NCBI GenBank assembly: GCA_029937655.1
Contig: JAPYPK010000003.1
Span: 1-38,602, forward strand
Length of the DNA stretch: 38,602 nucleotides
Source of the DNA: Nitrospinaceae bacterium
Lineage (GTDB): Bacteria > Nitrospinota > Nitrospinia > Nitrospinales > VA-1
Direction: 5' to 3'
The position numbers and the translations under genes were made by a program. The notes beneath the pieces are model-generated. The model was not told the DNA's origin and searched no databases. It saw only the letters and a list, made by a program, of their open reading frames with translations. This document shows positions 31,045-38,602 of the stretch, piece after piece; within the stretch, counting starts at the first letter, position 1; each line of letters begins with the position of its first letter.

Positions 31045-31578
31045 TTATTTTAAGTTTTGAACTTCTGATTTAATTAATTTGCTGGCAATCCACCCTTTTT
31101 TTTCAAACACTCGAACCTTTGTCCAGTCCCGTTTTTTTTGAACAATAATAAGATTCATTCCTTCCTCCACTACGGCAATTACTGGACTATCCATTGTAGG
31201 ATTTGAGCGAACGTTTGCCAACGATGGGATTACCGTATGTATTAACTCGAACCCATCATCTTGATCTTTTTCTCTTAAACTTAATGAGTCCGCTTCTAAA
31301 ACCGTATCTGAAGAAAAAAATAAATCATCCATAGACACATCAAACTTAACTACAACAATACATAAAAACAAAAATACTAAAACACTAATACGTTTAACGG
31401 CCTGATCTAAGGATATACCAGTCTCTTCAGGTTCTTTTTTAGGAAGGTCAGGAAGTCCACATTCAAAGCAAAAAATAGTTCCTGATAATATTTTTGCGCC
31501 ACAGTCAGAGCACAAACAGGTTAATTTTGATTCTTTTAAATGTTCTCGACTAACGCTCATCACAAAAAAAGCCCTCAA
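31045..31578 (-). CDS. Zinc-ribbon, single-TM, bacterial SH3 domain protein
   Basis: CLCSDCGAKILSGTIFCFECG zinc ribbon; TM ISVLVFLFLCIVVV; SH3b-like LANVRSNPTMDSPVIAVVEEGMNLIIVQKKRDWTKVRVFEKKGWIASKLI. Confidence 0.8.
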   Translation of the reverse strand: MRAFFVMSVSREHLKESKLTCLCSDCGAKILSGTIFCFECGLPDLPKKEPEETGISLDQAVKRISVLVFLFLCIVVVKFDVSMDDLFFSSDTVLEADSLSLREKDQDDGFELIHTVIPSLANVRSNPTMDSPVIAVVEEGMNLIIVQKKRDWTKVRVFEKKGWIASKLIKSEVQNLK

Positions 31579-31589
31579 GGTTTTAATTA

Positions 31590-33107
31590 TTAAAGGCTAT
31601 AAATTTGACCATACTTCTGTTTAAGATAGGAAATAAAAAAGTCTGGGTTTATTGAGTCTCCAGTAACTTTGTAAAGAAGGTTTTCAGGTGAATATAAACG
31701 GCCCGCCTTATGAATATTATCATTAAGCCATTTTTTTATACATGAGAAGTTTCCTTCCTTAATCTGTTTAGAGATATCGTTTATATCAAGTAACATTTTT
31801 GAATAAAACTGGCACGCATACATAGCCCCAAGTGTGTAGGAAGGAAAGTACCCAAATGCCCCCCCACTCCAATGCACATCCTGCAAGACTCCTTCTGAGT
31901 TGGAAGGTGGACTCACACCCAAATATTCTTCCATCTTATAGTTCCAGATATCAGGTAGGTCTTTCACACTAATACTTTCGTCAAACAACTCCTTTTCAAT
32001 TTCATAACGAAGTATTATGTGCAGGGGGTATGTTACCTCATCCGCTTCTACCCGAATAAAAGACGGGTCGCACCTATTAATAGCTGCATAAAGTGTATCT
32101 AAAGAAACACCTTGCATTGATTCGGGAAACGTCTCCACAAAAAGATTAAGATAGTGATCACAAAAATAAAAATTCTGCCCAATCATTCGCTCCCAGAACA
32201 AGGATTGAGATTCATGAATAGCCATGGTTAACGGTTCAGAAACCGGCAAATCCATAAAACCTAACATTCTACCTTGTTCATATAACCCATGCCCTGTTTC
32301 ATGTATTACCGCAAAAAGTGAATCAATAAAACTTTCTGATCGATAACGTGTTGTAATACGCACATCTGTCGGATGTCCACCACCACAAAACGGATGCACA
32401 GAAACATCCATACGACCCCTATCATAATCAAACCCTATATCCTTACTGATAATCCTCCCCAAGGCCTCTTGCTTATCAATTGGGAAATTACCTCTTAAAA
32501 AACCTATATCAGGGTTAATTGGTGATTTTCTAATTGCGTCAATGAGTGGAATTAATTCTTTTTTTAATGTGTCAAAAATTGGAGTGAGGCATTCCATCCT
32601 CATCCCTCTTTCAAAAATATCTATATTAGCATCGTAAGGATCTAGTTCCGGGAAAGCAAATTCAGCCCATTTCTTTTTCAGAATAATTAATCGCTCGAGG
32701 GTTGGAGCAAAATCTTCAAATTTATTTTCTTGCCTAGCCTTAGCCCATACTTGATGACCGCTGGAACTTAATTCCGCCAACTCCTGTATCAATTGCTTCG
32801 GAATTTTTGTTTCCAATTCATATTCACGTTTAGCTTCATAAATATTACATTGCTCGATCTCCGTGAAGTTATTTAGATCGCCCTCAAAAAGTTTGTCAAT
32901 CAAACTTCCAATCTCCACATCAACAGATTTGTCGTGTAAAACTCCCGCTAATGCTGCCATCTGCTTTGATCGATTTTCTGCTGCTGCCTTAGGCATAATG
33001 ACTTCCTGATCCCAGTGCATAGTTGCCATCACACCACCCAACCTACTACGTTCTTCAAGCTTGTTGACTAACTGCTGATACATATCTTTTAATTTTTTTG
33101 AATTCAC
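31590..33107 (-). CDS. Carboxypeptidase Taq (M32) family metallopeptidase
   Basis: HETGHGLYEQGR zinc motif, ATMHWDQEVIMP, HPFCGGGHPTDVRITTRY. Confidence 0.95.
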   Translation of the reverse strand: MNSKKLKDMYQQLVNKLEERSRLGGVMATMHWDQEVIMPKAAAENRSKQMAALAGVLHDKSVDVEIGSLIDKLFEGDLNNFTEIEQCNIYEAKREYELETKIPKQLIQELAELSSSGHQVWAKARQENKFEDFAPTLERLIILKKKWAEFAFPELDPYDANIDIFERGMRMECLTPIFDTLKKELIPLIDAIRKSPINPDIGFLRGNFPIDKQEALGRIISKDIGFDYDRGRMDVSVHPFCGGGHPTDVRITTRYRSESFIDSLFAVIHETGHGLYEQGRMLGFMDLPVSEPLTMAIHESQSLFWERMIGQNFYFCDHYLNLFVETFPESMQGVSLDTLYAAINRCDPSFIRVEADEVTYPLHIILRYEIEKELFDESISVKDLPDIWNYKMEEYLGVSPPSNSEGVLQDVHWSGGAFGYFPSYTLGAMYACQFYSKMLLDINDISKQIKEGNFSCIKKWLNDNIHKAGRLYSPENLLYKVTGDSINPDFFISYLKQKYGQIYSL

Positions 33108-33308
33108 TCAACCCCCTTTCTTTAATGTTTTGGAAATAAACATGCGGTGTTCTCGTGATTCATCACAAAGAATTATCAAAAAACGAGAGTTTTTAGATCA
33201 GAAAAAGCGTCTTGAAAGGGATATTAATGTGAGGGGGGGGATTAAAAATATTTGCACTGCACCAATGTTTTTTCACAACACACAAAAAACACTCTTAACC
33301 TTAGTTTA

Positions 33309-33569
33309 TCAGTTAATAAGATTTTTACCGTCTTCTTTTTTCAGCATTTCAAAGCTCCCATCTTTCGCTGAATCTATTTTTTTAAACTCCTCCCAATCAT
33401 CTCGAAAAAAATTAAACCCAACAAAATTAATTGCTTGCATGATTTCAAGGTCTGAGTATCTACCTTCTCCACCGTCAACTTCTCTAATGCAATCTTCGAT
33501 TGACTCACATAATTTCACAAACTTTGTATCCTCAGACTTCATTGAATCTTTCATAAAATCAAATGCCAT
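33309..33569 (-). CDS. Small acidic hypothetical protein
   Basis: 86-aa ORF with soluble, acidic composition in same direction as neighbours. Confidence 0.5.
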   Translation of the reverse strand: MAFDFMKDSMKSEDTKFVKLCESIEDCIREVDGGEGRYSDLEIMQAINFVGFNFFRDDWEEFKKIDSAKDGSFEMLKKEDGKNLIN

Positions 33570-33603
33570 GGAGTCCCCAATTCTAAAAAATTATAAAAAT
33601 GAA

Positions 33604-34269
33604 TTAAGACGTGGAGTGAAAAATTTTCACAGTTGAAACAAGTTCCGTAATAGCTGTTTTAATGGAGTCAAAGTCCTTATTTCTCATTCTCGTTACTGTA
33701 AACAACGACCCACCAACCGCCACAGCAGAGGCACCCGCCTTAAGGTATTCAACCGCATTAGATAAATCAACACCACCTACAGCCATTAATGATAACTCAT
33801 TAAATGGCCCGCGAACAGTATTAAAGTAACTCGCACCCATTTGTGAGGCGGGGAAAACCTTGACCATTGTAGCACCAGCACCCCACGCCTTTTCAATTTC
33901 CGTAGGAGTAAGCGCTCCGGGGAAATAAGCTATATCGTTTTCAACACAATGTGTCGCCACATCAATATTTAACGTTGGTGACACAATAAACTGGGCTCCC
34001 GCATTGACTGCCTGCTTGACATCGGTTAGCGTGAGAACCGTTCCTGCTCCAACGCAAAGATCTTCTGAAAACTGTTGCGACGCTGATTCAATTAGAGGCA
34101 ATGCTTCTTCTGTATTGAGAGTCAACTCAACAAATCTAAGCCCTCCGGTAACACAGGCATCCAATACGCCTTGAATTGAGTCCTTCGATACGCCACGAAT
34201 AATACCAAGAACTGGGGATTCTTTGAATCGGTTTAGATTAAAAGTCGAGTTTGTCACCAAGTTGTTCAA
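33604..34269 (-). CDS. KDPG/KHG aldolase-like (Eda family)
   Basis: VLGIIRG, CVGAGTVLTLTDVKQAVNAGAQFIVSPTLN, FPGALTPTEIEKAWGAGATMVKVFPASQMG (catalytic Lys). Confidence 0.9.
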   Translation of the reverse strand: MNNLVTNSTFNLNRFKESPVLGIIRGVSKDSIQGVLDACVTGGLRFVELTLNTEEALPLIESASQQFSEDLCVGAGTVLTLTDVKQAVNAGAQFIVSPTLNIDVATHCVENDIAYFPGALTPTEIEKAWGAGATMVKVFPASQMGASYFNTVRGPFNELSLMAVGGVDLSNAVEYLKAGASAVAVGGSLFTVTRMRNKDFDSIKTAITELVSTVKIFHSTS

Positions 34270-35216
34270 GCACTATCACTCTGAGCAAGACTATCAAAAA
34301 AACCTAGATAGTCATCTTTGCTTTCTGATTTTCTCAGCTTCATTCCTGCTCTTGGATGCAAATCAAGAATTCCGGTAATCATATAAGGGATTGTATATCC
34401 CCATTCTATTTCTTCCTTTAATTTCACAAAGTGACTTTCCAGGATTTCCAGTATAGGGCGCAAATCATATTTTGGATTTTTTAGGAACCCAAGTAATAAT
34501 TCCAATGGGCAGTTGCCCGCGGCACGACCAATTCCAAAAATGGTTCCATCCAAATAGTTTATATTTTGTATAACTGCTTCTATCGTGTTTGCAAAAGCCA
34601 ATTGTTGATTATTATGCGCGTGAATACCTATTTGTTTTGTAGGCATTAGTGACTTGTATTTTTGTGCTAAATGAGAAATCTGTTCAGAGTATAGAGCACC
34701 AAAACTATCCACAAGGTATAAAGCATCAACATTGGATTCTTTTTCTACTTGCATCAAAGCCTCATCTAGTTCTACTTCTCTTGCATGAGATACCGCCATC
34801 AGGTTTATTGTCGCCTCGTAACCCTTTGTTTGTATTTGATTTGCTAAGTCAATGGCTTTGTCAATATCCTTCACATAACTTGCCACACGCATCATATCAA
34901 TCAAACTTTCACCCTTATGAGGTATTGTCGAGGGATCTACTCGGCCAATATCAACCATTACAGAGATTTTACTTTTCACTTCCTCGCCATTAATAACTTT
35001 TTCAATATCTTTTTCACTACAAAACTTCATCGATCCGTATTCACTTCTAGAAAATTGACTTTCGTCAGCCTTATAACCAAGTTCAATATAATCAACTCCA
35101 GAACTATTAACCGCTCTAAAAACAGCGGACAGAAAATCATCAGTAAACAAATGATTGTTCATAAGGCCACCGTCTCTAATCGTGCAATCTAAAACCTTGA
35201 TTTCTTTACGATACAT
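34266..35216 (-). CDS. DRE-TIM aldolase (4-hydroxy-2-oxovalerate aldolase/HMGL-like)
   Basis: LDCTIRDGGLMNNHLFTDDF, DSFGALY, IGIHAHNNQQLAFANTIEA; overlaps eda-like start (TTGA). Confidence 0.88.
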   Translation of the reverse strand: MYRKEIKVLDCTIRDGGLMNNHLFTDDFLSAVFRAVNSSGVDYIELGYKADESQFSRSEYGSMKFCSEKDIEKVINGEEVKSKISVMVDIGRVDPSTIPHKGESLIDMMRVASYVKDIDKAIDLANQIQTKGYEATINLMAVSHAREVELDEALMQVEKESNVDALYLVDSFGALYSEQISHLAQKYKSLMPTKQIGIHAHNNQQLAFANTIEAVIQNINYLDGTIFGIGRAAGNCPLELLLGFLKNPKYDLRPILEILESHFVKLKEEIEWGYTIPYMITGILDLHPRAGMKLRKSESKDDYLGFFDSLAQSDSA

Positions 35217-35442
35217 ACCTATCCTCTAAAAAAAACATTTTTTCAATCAAACTAATATGGCATTAAAAAACATAAGTGGTATATAAGAATTATATTTTGA
35301 ATGTTCAATCAGGTCAATCTATTAATTAAAATCAATACTTTATACACTACTAATTCCCCAACGAGTTGATAATGGTAGAGTTCCGTCAGGTGTTATATAC
35401 TCAGTTTCTCATGATAATCTCCAAATATTAGTTTTTTAACTT

Positions 35443-35865
35443 ATGAATTTTTGGCTTGTTAAACAAGAACCATCCCAATATAGCTGGGATCAGTTTGTAA
35501 TAGACAAAGAAACCTACTGGGATGGAGTACGTAATTACCAGGCACGTAATAACCTCAAAAAAATGAAGAAAGGGGATCTTGTTTTTTTCTATCACAGCGT
35601 TGTAGGAAAGGAAATCAAGGGGATTGCGAAAGTGTCTAAAGAGAATTACCCTGATCCAACCGCAGATAGTCCGAGCTGGGTGGTGGTAAACCTTAAACCA
35701 TACAAAGCGTTATTAGTACCCGTTACCCTCAACGACATTAAAAACCAGCTAAAATTAAGTAACATGGCCTTAATCAAACAATCCCGGCTATCTGTTATGG
35801 CGCTCACGAAAAATGAATTTAAGATTATTTTGATAATGGGAAACACAAAAATCTCAAACTTATAA
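35443..35865 (+). CDS. EVE domain protein
   Basis: MNFWLVKQEPSQYSWDQF...YWDGVRNYQARNNLKKMKKGDLVFFYHSVVGKEIKGIAKV...LIKQSRLSVMALTKNEF. Confidence 0.95.
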   Translation: MNFWLVKQEPSQYSWDQFVIDKETYWDGVRNYQARNNLKKMKKGDLVFFYHSVVGKEIKGIAKVSKENYPDPTADSPSWVVVNLKPYKALLVPVTLNDIKNQLKLSNMALIKQSRLSVMALTKNEFKIILIMGNTKISNL

Positions 35866-35870
35866 GCCCA

Positions 35871-36557
35871 ATGACTTTAAACAAACGAAAAACTTTAGGG
35901 AATCTAAATATTTTCATACTTTTACAATCACTTCTAATCGCATCGTTTGTATCAACAGCATTTGCAAATCCACCCTGCCAAGAATTGGTCGAACCACTTT
36001 TTAAAACTACCGATAACATTGCCTTAAATGGAGGTCTATGGGGATATTTTGAGAAAGATCCATTGTTACGAAAGTATTCAACACAAGCCGTACAACTTGA
36101 CTCACGTATTAACAAAGTATTTTTTCTTCTTAATTATCTTTGTAAAACAAGAAATGGCATCCCTTTTAATGACCTTGCAACTTATATATCACGCAGTATT
36201 GCGGAGAAAGGTGAGCCTGCATTCAAAGCAGAACTTATTATTTTTGGCAAGACCTCTAAGCAAATTAAAGGCTGGTTTAATTTTTTTAAATTTGCACAGT
36301 CTCACAGATTTCGAACCCTTAACTTAACCACAATCAGAGCTACTATCAAGAGAGCAACCCCTTTGATAAATAATTACACGACTTTGGGAAAAAACATTAA
36401 TCAATCAAAACAATCAAAAGTTATATTAAAAAACGCAGAGAAACTTAGAATTGAAATTGATAGATTTCTTTCAAAAGACCCATATATCACTCAAGCTTTA
36501 GATGAAATTTCACATGTGCCATACTGGGATATCAACGAAAGCACTGGCGGGTCCTAA
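35871..36557 (+). CDS. Uncharacterised secreted protein
   Basis: 228-aa ORF with N-terminal signal peptide (FILLQSLLIASFVSTAFA); no recognised domain. Confidence 0.7.
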   Translation: MTLNKRKTLGNLNIFILLQSLLIASFVSTAFANPPCQELVEPLFKTTDNIALNGGLWGYFEKDPLLRKYSTQAVQLDSRINKVFFLLNYLCKTRNGIPFNDLATYISRSIAEKGEPAFKAELIIFGKTSKQIKGWFNFFKFAQSHRFRTLNLTTIRATIKRATPLINNYTTLGKNINQSKQSKVILKNAEKLRIEIDRFLSKDPYITQALDEISHVPYWDINESTGGS

Positions 36558-36614
36558 ACAAGTCGGATCAACCCAAGGTAATAAAAACACAGAAATGTTA
36601 ACTGAAAGGATCCA

Positions 36615-37421
36615 ATGAAATTTTTTTTAATCATAGGTGGAACAGGGGTTATGGGAACATCGGCTATAAGAGCAATAAGGGAACACTTTGACCAAAGCAG
36701 TGTGATTATTGCTAACTGGTACGGCAAAGAATCTCCTGGTTTTAAAATTGAAGGTGCTGACAACACTATTTTTGGTGACATAAATGACCTTAGTTGCAGA
36801 GAGCAAATTAAATCCTTTAATAATGGAAAGTATGACTACATGTTTTATGCAACAGCTCTTGGAGACGTAGGCATTCCAGTAAAGGATGCAACTAAGGAGC
36901 AAATTGATCGCTCTAACAAGCTTTCGTTTAATCCAATTCCTCAACTTGAAAATGAGCTTGATATCTCCACCATAGTTGCTTATTCGACATTCTACACAAT
37001 ACGACATCAATTAAGCACTTACGGCGCTATGGGACACTCAAAAGAAAATATAGAAAAATGGACAGTGACCTCAGATGGATCATCGAAACATGCTTGCATC
37101 CGTGCCGGCCTTTTTGAATCTCCCTCATCAAGAGGAATCAAACTACTTCTCAGAAAAACATCTAAAAACCTAGATAATTTAAAGGACCCCCTTCTCCGTT
37201 CCTATTTCGAAAATACCCCTTCTAGCGAAGGGATTAAAAAATTTGAAGAAGGGATCTTCACAGAAGAGAAAGAAGCGTATGGAGATTGTCGAACTAAGAA
37301 GGAAGACCTGATGAGAGCACACCTTGAGTTATTCAAATCAGACAACCCAACTTTTATAAATGTTTGCGGAAAAAAGATATGGCCAAGCAAAGAACCTCTC
37401 TTACTCAAGCAGTTTATCTAA
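36615..37421 (+). CDS. Rossmann-fold (SDR/enoyl-reductase-like) protein
   Basis: N-terminal FLIIGGTGVMGTSAIRAI dinucleotide-binding motif; DYMFYATALGDVG; exact family not recognised. Confidence 0.65.
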   Translation: MKFFLIIGGTGVMGTSAIRAIREHFDQSSVIIANWYGKESPGFKIEGADNTIFGDINDLSCREQIKSFNNGKYDYMFYATALGDVGIPVKDATKEQIDRSNKLSFNPIPQLENELDISTIVAYSTFYTIRHQLSTYGAMGHSKENIEKWTVTSDGSSKHACIRAGLFESPSSRGIKLLLRKTSKNLDNLKDPLLRSYFENTPSSEGIKKFEEGIFTEEKEAYGDCRTKKEDLMRAHLELFKSDNPTFINVCGKKIWPSKEPLLLKQFI

Positions 37422-37589
37422 ATATAATGAATCTTAAGACTATGGTCATCTAATTATTTTAAAATTCAAATCCACAAGATTTAATTGATTTAATAGCACT
37501 TTCAGATAATAATAATTTAATTCAATAGCAATTAGAGCATTGTAAAATAAATCCAAAAATTTGTTTAACTTTCAGCATGATCAGGTTCT

Positions 37590-38602
37590 ATGAGAATTGT
37601 TTGCACTCATTGTCAAACTAGTTACCAAGTAGATATTTCCGAAGTAAAACCTGAGGGAATAGAATTTAAGTGCGTAAAATGTAACAAATTTTTCCTAGTA
37701 ACCCAAAAAGACATTGACCACCACAAATCAGGAGTTCGAAATAATATGAACACCGAACAACCCCGTTATTCTGAAGATGACAATCTCAACACCCTTGTGG
37801 CGAGTGTTGTCGATGACCTTAAAGGCTATGGCAATCGACTAAATAGTCAGCTAGGCAAGCTATCTGAAATTGGAATTGCCTTATCAGGCGTTACTAATCT
37901 CACCGTTTTACTAGAAATGATTGTGGATCAGGCCAGGGAATTCACTAATGCCGATGCTGGGACCCTCTACCTTAAAGAGGAAAACAAACTAGCCTTTAAA
38001 ATTGTTCAGAATGAAAGTCTGGGAATTCGCATGGGTGGAACATCGGGGAAAGACATCACTTTTCCCCCTGTCGAACTAAAAGAAAGCAATGTTTCGGCCT
38101 ATGTGGCAATCAAAGGTGAATCTGTAAATATTCCCGATGTATACCAAACCGAGCTATTTGACTTTACTGGACCAAAAAACTTTGACAAATCATCTGGGTA
38201 TCGGTCTAAATCCATGCTTGTGGTGCCTATGCGAAACCATGAAAATGATGTCATTGGCGTCTTACAACTTCTTAATGCCCAAAACATTAAGACAAATGAG
38301 GTCATCCCGTTTTCTAAAGATTATGAAAATTTAACCGAATCTCTCGCGTCCCAAGCAGCGGTTGCCGTGACCAATGCCCAACTAATCAGAGAAATGGACA
38401 ATTTATTTGATTCTTTTGTCCAGGTGATGGCAACAGCAATTGATGAAAAATCTCCTGTTACCGGAGGTCATATACGACGAGTTGCAAATATGACGCTCAC
38501 ATTTGCCGACATTCTCAACAAGAACCAAGATCAGTACAAAGATATTTCTTTTAATGATGATCAAATCCATGAACTCCGAGTTGCCGCATGGATGCATGAT
38601 AT
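37590..38602 (+). CDS. Zinc-ribbon, GAF, HD-GYP phosphodiesterase-type protein (runs off right edge)
   Basis: My translation from ATG 37590: MRIVCTHCQTSYQVDISEVKPEGIEFKCVKCNKFFLV... (MJ0042-like CxxC/CxxC), GAF (VLLEMIVDQAREFTNADAGTLYL...SMLVVPMRNHENDVIGVLQLLNAQN), HD domain start (ATAIDEKSPVTGGHIRRVANM...LRVAAWMHD). Missing from ORF track because no stop in window. Confidence 0.88.
   Translation, partial: MRIVCTHCQTSYQVDISEVKPEGIEFKCVKCNKFFLVTQKDIDHHKSGVRNNMNTEQPRYSEDDNLNTLVASVVDDLKGYGNRLNSQLGKLSEIGIALSGVTNLTVLLEMIVDQAREFTNADAGTLYLKEENKLAFKIVQNESLGIRMGGTSGKDITFPPVELKESNVSAYVAIKGESVNIPDVYQTELFDFTGPKNFDKSSGYRSKSMLVVPMRNHENDVIGVLQLLNAQNIKTNEVIPFSKDYENLTESLASQAAVAVTNAQLIREMDNLFDSFVQVMATAIDEKSPVTGGHIRRVANMTLTFADILNKNQDQYKDISFNDDQIHELRVAAWMHD

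Noticed and set aside
33130-33636. 168-aa plus-strand ORF
   Set aside because: Crosses the G8 run and lies antisense to the more protein-like 86-aa minus ORF; composition looks non-coding.
35333-35434. Open frame in the intergenic region, ...LLIPQRVDNGRVPSGVIYSVSHDNLQILVF*
   Set aside because: Could be a decayed C-terminal gene fragment, but it is short, has no start signal and no family I recognise.
36627-37010. 127-aa minus-strand ORF
   Set aside because: Antisense to the Rossmann-fold gene; no recognisable motif.
1-38602. CRISPR arrays, tRNA/rRNA genes, transposases, integrases, prophage genes
   Set aside because: No regularly spaced repeats, tRNA T-loop/acceptor pairs, or mobile-element proteins recognised in any frame.

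Overview
38.6 kb low-GC bacterial chromosomal window with dense operons. I saw no tRNA/rRNA genes, CRISPR arrays or transposases. Main blocks: (1) a pyrimidine operon pyrR-pyrB-pyrC-carA-orf290-carB (1.7-9.76 kb). Its leader carries a sigma70-like promoter, a PyrR-binding hairpin and an intrinsic terminator, i.e. a legible PyrR attenuator. An uncharacterised coiled-coil ORF sits between carA and carB with overlapping start/stop codons on both sides. (2) A minus-strand block mixing housekeeping and flagellar genes: HPr-domain protein, Nudix, CvpA, class IV aminotransferase, CoaE, FliL, small Q-rich ORF, FliK, FlhB C-terminal-like protein and a LysM/MltD transglycosylase. (3) A two-gene MoxR-like AAA+ ATPase / 608-aa unknown protein unit (25.8-28.6 kb), the best candidate for an undescribed system. 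(4) MurJ, ThrH, an SH3/zinc-ribbon protein, M32 carboxypeptidase, a KDPG-aldolase/DRE-TIM aldolase pair, an EVE protein, and a GAF/HD-GYP gene running off the right edge. Two edge-truncated genes are absent from the supplied ORF track: a lipoprotein at the left edge and the zinc-ribbon/GAF/HD-GYP protein at the right edge. Taxonomic origin cannot be fixed from the sequence alone. Gene content would fit a marine Nitrospinota/deltaproteobacterial-type genome, but that is a low-confidence guess. All homology calls are from recognised motifs and remembered family patterns, not from searches.
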